This document shows, one piece after another, positions 55,961-64,000 of a DNA stretch of 64,000 nt. This DNA is from Thermothielavioides terrestris NRRL 8126 (taxonomy: Eukaryota > Ascomycota > Sordariomycetes > Sordariales > Chaetomiaceae). The notes under the pieces are model-generated. The model was not told where the DNA came from. It saw nothing but the letters and a program-made list of their open reading frames with translations, and ran no database searches. The stretch is from the NCBI RefSeq assembly GCF_000226115.1, contig NC_016462.1:3224001-3288000 (forward strand), given 5' to 3'. The position numbers and the translations under genes were made by a program. Each line of letters begins with the position of its first letter. The stretch's first letter is position 1.

Positions 55961-56499
55961 AATATATTTCTTAACGTTGTAGGTTTTATAGGCTATCGAC
56001 ACGCCTTATAGATTATACAATATCCGCTTAGTGCCAAAGTAGTATTTCTTATTGTAGGTGGCTTCTAAGATAGTCTGAATTATATTGTAAAGTATATAAA
56101 GTAAGTGTAATCTATTAAGCTAAATATTATAAAGAAGGCTATCTACAAGGATAAACGGGAGGCTAGGCTAAGAGAAAACCTTACTATTGCCCTTAGTAGC
56201 TAATTCAATAGTGAAATCCTTGATAATAGTGGTATACTTAGCATTATAAGAGTATATAGCTATAAATCGAGCTTAGAGGTCGTTATCCAACTTCGCTTTT
56301 ACAAAGGCGAACTAGATGTCGTTAAGTACTACGTCGTTGTCCCTAGAACTATTTCTATAGTTCGGGTTATCCTATAGAGCCTTTAGCTAACTAAGTGTAT
56401 TAGGCACTAAGTTTAGGCGGCCTAGAAGGTGATAGATCTCTAAAGTATACTACGAGAGGTAAATAAAGGCGTTGATAAGCTTACGATTAGCCCGCTTAG

Positions 56500-58000
56500 T
56501 GGAAGATATATCTAAAATAATCTAGTTAACGATGCCTTTTATAGAGGCGTAATCTATAAGGACGACAACTGGCTTATACGATAAGTAGATTATAGTATAT
56601 AGTTTCTTAACTGTCTAAATAAGGTAGGTGACTTCCTGTTTAGAAGGTCTATACCGGAGTTCCTCCTTTGTAAGATATTGGCTTAGGAATATAATAGGCT
56701 AAATCTAGGTTGATAGGATGACAGTTCTAGGCTTCTACTTATAACTATTGGTAAGGTGGAATGCTATAACGCCGAAGCTACGCTCTAGGCATCTATCGAT
56801 CTATAAGAAAAGGGTCTTATTAGAGTCGAAGTAGACTAAAATAGTTGGGTTTAGCTTATAAATAGTATCCTAAATAGCTTTGAAGGAGGCCTTTTTAGTA
56901 GATATAGGTTCGAAGGAAGTCTTAGTGCAATAAGCTATACGTTTACTAGGGTTGCTATTTTCTACTTAGCTAGTTGCTTAGCCTTTTGTAAATAGCGTTG
57001 TCTTACGGTTCTAGAGCGGCTCGATAAGCTACGTATAGTATAGGATTAGATGGCGTAGAAATCCCGAGGCGCCTATATACTGCTCTAGGGCTTTTAGGTT
57101 ATTTGGAAAGGCGAGGTTCCTAAAGGCGGCAATATAGTGCTCTATATTGGTTAGTTCGAATCTATCGATATAGAAACTAAGTAGCTCTACATTGGAATAT
57201 ATAATATAAGATTTAACGAGAGCGATAGAGATGTTCTTCTTCTTAAAGAGGCTAAAGACGGTTTCTAGGTACTTAGCGTACTTATCTACAGTGTTGCTAA
57301 AGATAATGATATCGTCGATAAATATATAGGCGAAAGAGGCGTAAGGACGCAGCAACTAATCTATAAAACGCTAGACATATATAGGGGTATTGCAGTAGCC
57401 TATTAGGTATACTTTCGGCTATTCTAATCTATAAGGGCTAATCAAGGTAAAGCAGTCGCGATATAGAGGATATATATCGAATTAGTAGAAGAAGGATATA
57501 GCATCGATTACAGTAATGAACTTCTTGCCTTATAGGTATATAATAATGTCCAATTGCAAAGGCAGAGGGTAGTTGTTAAGTACTATAACTTTGTTGAAAG
57601 TATATAAATCGATAACTATATAGCCTTTGATTTTACAACAAGAGGTACACTAAATAACGAAAACTAGGTATATAAAAGGAGTAGCCTTCGTAGCCTATTC
57701 GAAGCGCTTTTGTCGATATAGTTTATCAAAGGTAGTATTAAGAACTTTGTGATTATAAACGCTTAGAGGGTATTAGTAGGCGCAAATCTTCTAATACTAC
57801 TAGCCTTCTATAAGAGGCACTCGTATTATATCCTCTTCGTCCTAGACAACTTAGCCCTTATCCTTCTATAGATAGGGATAACGCTTAACGATGTCAATAA
57901 ATCGCTATACCAACTTACGATCTTAGATATATATATATACGCCCTCTAAAGTGAATATCTCTAGTAAGTCGGTAGATATCTTGAAGCCTAGAGTCGAATG
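56500..58000 (-). pseudogene. Reverse transcriptase/RNase H of gypsy element A
   Basis: FDIYPLYRDCFTLISPYRLE-like and FIDDIIIFS blocks mark the RT palm. The longest stop-free piece is 57029-57355. It continues through LSFYIDRF and LKALEQYIGASGFLR, the usual connection to RNase H. Boundaries are approximate. Confidence 0.8.
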
Positions 58001-61000
58001 CTTCTCTAGCACTACTGGCTTACAGTTATTAAGAGGCAATTCGAGGTTAAGATTATACCCATTAGTATAACTATTAGTGCTAGGATCCTAGATCGATTAG
58101 CGTAATATAGGCTAGGTAGGCTAGCCTAGTAGGTATACTAATCGGTGTAATATAGGTCTAGATTCGAATAAAGTAGTTAGCTAATACATTATATCGCTAT
58201 AAGGCGTCGATAGCTCTGGCGAGTCTTACAAAGATACTAGGGTCTAGGACGAAACATTGCTTGCGAATTACGTAGAGTCTCCTAGAATAGTATAAACTAG
58301 GCTATATATATCGAATATAGTTGATACACTAGGGCTAGCGTATTAAACGGCGGTTTAAACTAAACTAAGGTTTATAGTGGTAGATATCGCTATCAAAGTG
58401 GTTACTATAGTCAATGCTATAAAGGCTATCTCCTAGGAATAGGCGATATAACCGCTATCGTTAGTATCCTCGATTTAGCTAATAGGGTAGCGTTTTAGAA
58501 TAGTAAGAACTCCCTTAGTTAGGTTCTTAAGCGCTACTACTTTAGGGGTCTTAGCGTTGACAATAGCGTTTAATATAGTAGGATAACGAGCATTGAATAT
58601 TATAGACTAGCCTATTAAGAGAGGCTTATATTCTATAGCGATAAACGTTTCTTACTTAGGCTATAAGGTGACGGCGTATATAGTCTTAACCTTATATACA
58701 TAAAGGAATATCTAGGTATATATAGCGAATAATATATCAAATCCTCCTAGGATACTGTATAGGCTAGCGATCTTTGTACTATAATCAATAGAGGCCTAAT
58801 ATAGATCTAAGAAGTCGGCTCTCAATAGGAGGTTGGCGAGTAGCTTATCTACTACCTAGGCGGACTAAGTGAACTTGAGGAGTACTAGGCTAGTAGCAAT
58901 GACGTCTAGTAGATAAATAACAAAGGTCGCCTATTAGATAGGCAAGGTCTTTCCAATACTATGAATATAGCTATTGTAATGCTTAATCGAATGTTCGAAA
59001 GTACTTAGAAAGGTCTTATCGATAATCGAACAGCTAGCACCTAGATCAAAGCAAACTTCTAGGTCTTCGTAGCTAGGCTAAATATAGGCCTTGATACGTA
59101 AGTAGGTATAGGCGCTATATAGGCTATCGATACTTAGGTCGGCTACTTTAAAGGCCTTTTATACTTCTAGGTTAGTAGCGAAATCTACAATAGGGCTAAA
59201 GCTTTTAGCGAGTAGGATATCGTCCTCTAAAGCATCTTTAGCGATAGTGGTTGCCTGCTCTAAGCCTTTAATAGAGCTAGAAATAGCTACTAAACAGGTT
59301 TTTAGATACTTGAAGAGCTGGTTCTATAAATCAAATAGGGTATCGCAATATCTATAGGTTCAATAGCCTAGATTAGCCTAATTGGCTCAATAGCAGCAAA
59401 TGCTCTTAGGAACAATTGTCTTACTATAGGCGTAGATATATACGTTGGTAGTAGGAACTATATTAAATGTCTAATAGCACTTATAATAGGTTAGCTTTAA
59501 ATTATAAACTATATAGACGATATTCAACTTATTAGTATCGTTGGAAGCGGATAATTCGTAGTTAGTATCAATATCGTCGTTAGCTTCTAAATCGGATAAC
59601 GTCTTTGAATTAACGTCGTTGATAAAGTGTACTCGGTCTTAGGCTCGATCGTTACATTTAGAATCACAGTTATCTAAGCAGTGCCTATCGTCTTAATCGC
59701 GATCTTGGTTATAGCGATCGTCGTCGTAGTTGTAGTCGCAGTTCTAGCGGTTATCGCTATAGCGATCGGTATATCTAGAGTACTTCTTATTAGACTTAGT
59801 ATTGCTAGAAGTAGTAGACTTACTAGTAAACAAAGACTTCTTTAACTCTAGGAACTTATTATAAGCTATAGTAATAAACGTAGACTATACTTCTATAATC
59901 TTATATATATAGCGTACTAGAGTATACTTCGTCTTAGACTATAGAAGAAAAGATATAATTGTCGAATCTAAATAGTTATAGATAATACCTATAGCGTTAT
60001 ACTAGTTAGAATTGTTATAATTAATCTAGCCTACTATATATATAAAATGTAACTTCTTCTAGAAGAAGTTTATTAGAGCGTCAAGGTTCTTTACAATATA
60101 CCTAATAGTTAACCGTCCTTAGTTAAATTTATCAATAGCCACTTAGCAATCTATTATAAAACGCTTTACTAATTGATTAAAGACTATATTCAAGCCTACT
60201 TAACGCTACTATAAGCGCTCCTATATAGTAACTTCGCTATTCTACTAGAGGAGAGCTTAGCTAGTAAGAACTATAGATAGGAGGTATAGGATTTACTAAG
60301 CTACGTTATAGCCAATGTCAAGGTCTTCTAGAAAAGTTGATAAACGCTAGATAAAGCAATAGATATTAGTAAAAATTACGTTTTTACTATCTATAACAAT
60401 GCCTATATTGTTAAGGTCCTTATAACTAGGATTAAAAGTACTAATGTCATTGCACTTAATCTTAAAGGTAGAAATAGATCGGCTACCTCTAGTACTAGCA
60501 GTATCGTAGGAATATTCTCAGTAACCACAGTTCAGAGGAGGCAAGAAAGGTAGACGGTTGTTTAGGCGGTTGCTTAGACGACGTCTACTATCGCTATTAT
60601 CTAAGTCGCTTAGGTCGTTCGGATTATAGCTACTAGCGTTGAAAGGCCGTCTAAAAAGCGATATAGCCTAGCGTTAGCTATCCTAAAGCAGCTCGCTTTG
60701 GCAAAGGTCGCTCTAAGGCGACTTAGCCTAAAGCAGGTCACTATAAAGCGACGTAGCCTAGCGCTAATCGTCTAAACGTAAATTGTTAGGGTATATAATA
60801 TAGGCCTAACGTACTAACGGTATACCTATAGCTAGGTTATAGGCTATACCGATATCGACGTCTTCTAGAGGGATAGGAAAGGCGGTCTATATACAAAGTC
60901 GAGCAAGCTAGACTAAGAGAGGTATATAAAGGCTCTCTATTAGAGAGGCTACCGTTGCTACTAAGTAGCAGCTCCAAATAGAAGGGGTATATAACTATAG

Positions 61001-61497
61001 CTCTATAGTCGACCTAGGAGTAGCCGGCGAAGGCTCCTTAGCTAGTATAGGATTAGCCAATAGGTTCTTAGTAGCTAACTAAGTAATAGCGTTATCGATC
61101 TTACTTAGCCAATCGTTAGTATATTATATATACTAAGCGAAAAGCTTATCCTAGTACTAAACTTATTGAGCGATTTCTCTAGTTTAGGTAATAGTAGCTT
61201 TAAGTTGATTTATAAGCCTTGGTAGGTCCTTAAAGCAGTTATAAAAGCTTGTTAACCTATCGAGTATAGGTCGAATCTTAGCGACATTGGCTTAAAGTTG
61301 ATTGACTATAGCGACAATATCCTTAAGTAAAGTAGCGTATTCGTCTATAGTCTAGCTAAGCTACTTAATAAAAGGCCGATTAGTACTAACCTTAATGTAC
61401 TTTAAGAGATTTAGAAAGTCTTCTACTTCCTCGGGATTGCTCTAGGCATCTTTAAAGGATAGCTTATTGCTTAGTTAAGTATTATTAGGATTATCCT

Positions 61498-61747
61498 TGA
61501 TGTAGAAAAGTGCTGTAGATGCGTAGAATAACAAGATGTAGATTGATGATAGTGGTAGATCGAAGATCTAGGCGGTAGTGCGCTAAGAAATATATGTCTA
61601 CAAGGCAGAACACATATATGTACACCGCCTGCCCAAATAGGCCTAGCGCTACAAAGTCTACAACATAGGGCGTAGGGCACCCTTATCTAATCTACGTACA
61701 TAGACATATAGGTTATATAACCCCCCTATTCCTCTTGCCCTATATCA
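61498..61747 (-). repeat. 250-bp LTR shared by two tandem gypsy elements
   Basis: This is the 5' LTR of element A and at the same time the 3' LTR of element B. Only one LTR separates the two interiors. It differs from the left copy mainly by C/T and G/A transitions. Confidence 0.85.
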
Positions 61748-64000
61748 AGTCTAGGCCTATAGGAAAAAACGGCAATGCTCTCATTGCCTTACTTATCTAG
61801 ATCCTCCGTATCGTCAAATACCCTTCAATCGAGTGCTACGACATAGGGCCGGAAGCGCAATACTAGATTGATCCGGATAGCGATCAACTAGCTTCTTCTA
61901 TATCTTATCGTCATTAGTAAGAATAGGGTTCTTACAAGGCTAGCTACGCTTATAGGCTGGTTAAGGTATTTGATTAGGTATAGGAGGCTCTTCTTAAGAG
62001 ACTAGGCGATCTAGATAATCGCCTTTATAAACCTAGTATTCGTTGATTAAGCGCTATATATGACATAGCTCGTATACAGTCTTCTAAACGCTCTCTTCTC
62101 AGCTATAGCTAGTCCATTTAATTAAGTATTTAAAGCCTTTACATATAACCTTGTAATTAAGGATTATATTAACCTTGTATTTATCGCCTAATTCGTTGTT
62201 ATCAGAGGAGTAGTCCGATTAAGAGTCGACGATTAGGCTAGGAAGCGACGTATTATAGCCGAATAGATCTTCTTTTTAAGGAGCTAGGCAAAGGTGAGTA
62301 ATAAAGACAACTAGGTAGATACCTATATTAGCTAGAAGATCTAGTTTATATACTAGGCGCCTAATATAGCGCTTAATTAGAAAAGGCCTAACGTACTATT
62401 GTAAATACTTCTAAGACGGGTTACCTAGGAGATAGTAACTATAGTATAGATGTAAATAAACCTTATCGCCTATATTGAACTCAATGTCGTAATGTTTACT
62501 ATTGTAATAGCGTTTAGTATATACTATAGCGAAGTCTATACTCAATTGAGCATCTTAACGTAGAGCATCTTATAGAGCTAGAATAGCTACTAGCTCAGTA
62601 GTAGCCTAGTTAATAAGAGCTTCCAACGGTCTAGGAAGCTTAAAGCCGAAGAGCTACTTATAAAGTAAGGATTTAACGGCTTCAATATAAACGTTGTTAA
62701 AGTACTATTATAGAGATACAATAATATCTAGCTAATTGCCTTTAGGGCATTTAAATATATAAAAGCAGATCGCGATTTCTATAGTTTAGTTCTTACGTTT
62801 AGAAAGGCCGTCCACTTATAAGTAGTAGAACATCGTTATTAGCAACTTAGTGCCTAGAGCCTTCTAAATGCTTTACCAAAGGTTGGAAGTAAACTTATAA
62901 TCGTAGTTAGAGATAATCGTAGTAGGTACGCCCTAGTCGCTAAGAAGTAGTTAGCGAATTAGAATATACCTCTATTCTTAGGCCGAATAGCTAGAATTGC
63001 CTAGAATAAGGAGGGTATACTTTAATAACTTATAAGATACTATAAGCAAACTATCGAAGTAGTTGTAGTTTAGGAGCTACTAGGGCGAACTAGTAGCTAG
63101 GACCTTTGGTAGGCCTAGAATAAAATCGATAGCGATAACGTATATCGGCAAGGTATTAGATAGTCGAATTAGTTGATAGTTGCCTAGTTTAGAGCGACGA
63201 TCTATTACGTTGACTTAGCACTTTAGGTATAGTTTAACGTACTTTTTAACGTTGTAGGTTTTATAAGCTATCGATATACTTTATAAGTCGTATAATATCT
63301 ACTTAATGCCAAAGTAGTGCTTCTTATCGTAGATGGCCTTTAAGATAGTTTGAATTATATCGTAAAGTATATAGAGCGAGTATAATCCGTTGAGTCGAAT
63401 GTTATAGAGAAGACTATCTATGAGAATAAACGGGAGACTAGGCTAAGAAAAAACCTTGCTACTGCCTTTAATAGCTAATTTAATAGTAAGATCTTTGATA
63501 ATAGCTATATACTTAGCGTTATAAGAATATATAGCTGTAAAGCGAGCTTAAAGGTCGTTATCCAACTTCGCTTCTACAAAGGCGAACCAGATATTGTCGA
63601 GGACTATATCATCGTCGATAGAACTATTTTTATAGTTTAGGTCGTCCTATAGAGCCTTTAGATAGCTAAGTGTATTAGGCACTAAATTTAGGTAGCTTAG
63701 AAGATAATAGATCTCTAAGCTATACTACAAGAGGTAGATAGAGGTATTGATAAGCCTACGATTAGCTTGCTTAGTAGACAACGTGTCTAAAATAGTCTAG
63801 TTGACAATGCCTTTTATAGAAGTATAATTTGTAAGAACGACGACTAGTTTATATAATAAGTAAATTATAGTATATAGCTTCTTAACTGCCTAAATAAAGT
63901 AGGCGACTTCCTATTTAGAAGGCCTATATTGGAGCTCCTATTTAGTAAGGTATCGACTTAGGAATATAATAGGTTGAACCTAGGTAGATAGAATAACAGT
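61498..64000 (-). mobile_element. Chromodomain Ty3/gypsy element B, cut by window edge
   Basis: Sequence from 61748 to 64000 matches 54473 to about 56725 of element A in the same orientation. It covers the chromodomain (about 62000-62210) and integrase (about 62570-63235) up to the start of RNase H. It is RIP-mutated at partly different sites. The rest lies outside the window. Confidence 0.85.

Larger units (their letters stand above)
54223..61747 (-). mobile_element. Chromodomain Ty3/gypsy element A, complete but RIP-inactivated
   Basis: Two 250-bp LTRs bound a 7.0-kb interior. Right to left on the minus strand come the gag region (about 59400-61490), an aspartic protease reading DLGASCSIIDKTF (about 59000-59045), reverse transcriptase with FIDDIIIFS (about 57290-57325), RNase H, integrase and a C-terminal chromodomain. 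Chromodomain gypsy elements (chromoviruses) use this domain to target heterochromatin. Stops throughout fit RIP. Confidence 0.87.

Overview
The window looks like nuclear DNA of a filamentous ascomycete, probably a sordariomycete and possibly Sordariales/Chaetomiaceae. The genes are GC-rich, with short introns (63-97 nt, one of 229 nt) that have GTRNGT donors and CTAAC/CTGAC branch-like sites. The repeats are extremely TpA-rich, with CAG/CAA/TGG-type codons turned into stops, which is the signature of repeat-induced point mutation (RIP). No bacterial or organellar features and no tRNA or rRNA genes were recognised.

Layout: (1) 1 to ~2190 is a RIP-mutated repeat block. (2) ~2200-30000 is a gene-bearing GC-rich island. 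In order it holds an uncharacterised two-exon gene (3423-4630, +), a secreted purple acid phosphatase (5055-6688, -), a low-complexity Gln/Pro/Trp-rich protein (8019-9153, -), a pseudokinase (10690-11517, +), a HET-domain protein (11973-14414, +), a large disordered Ser/Pro/acidic protein (15291-18815, +), an intronless XPB/Ssl2-type helicase (19562-22093, -), a bifunctional BioD-BioA biotin enzyme (22964-26010, -), a 581-bp terminal-inverted-repeat element with a 9-bp target duplication (26607-27187), and a CFEM-domain membrane protein (27451-28949, +). (3) ~30100-64000 is a 34-kb nest of RIP-killed transposons with no intact gene.

The repeat nest can be partly unpicked. A hAT transposase gene (30270-31149 continuing at 50181-51480, +) was split by an LTR element with two 490-bp LTRs (31150-31639 and 49691-50180). 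Inside that element lie a minus-strand Ty3/gypsy pol (42614-49690), a 5.6-kb minus-strand LINE with a 15-bp target duplication (37003-42598), and a GC-rich, apparently unmutated LTR-like island (32438-33046). A pogo/Fot1-type transposase (53230-54222, -) is in turn truncated by two tandem chromodomain gypsy elements that share one 250-bp LTR (54223-61747 and 61498 to beyond 64000).

The genes do not form one pathway. Themes worth noting are phosphate scavenging (acid phosphatase with two CACGTG boxes upstream), biotin synthesis, transcription/repair (XPB) and non-self recognition (HET protein beside a pseudokinase). All exon boundaries were derived by hand from splice signals and reading phase. 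Domain names come from motif recognition, not from database searches.
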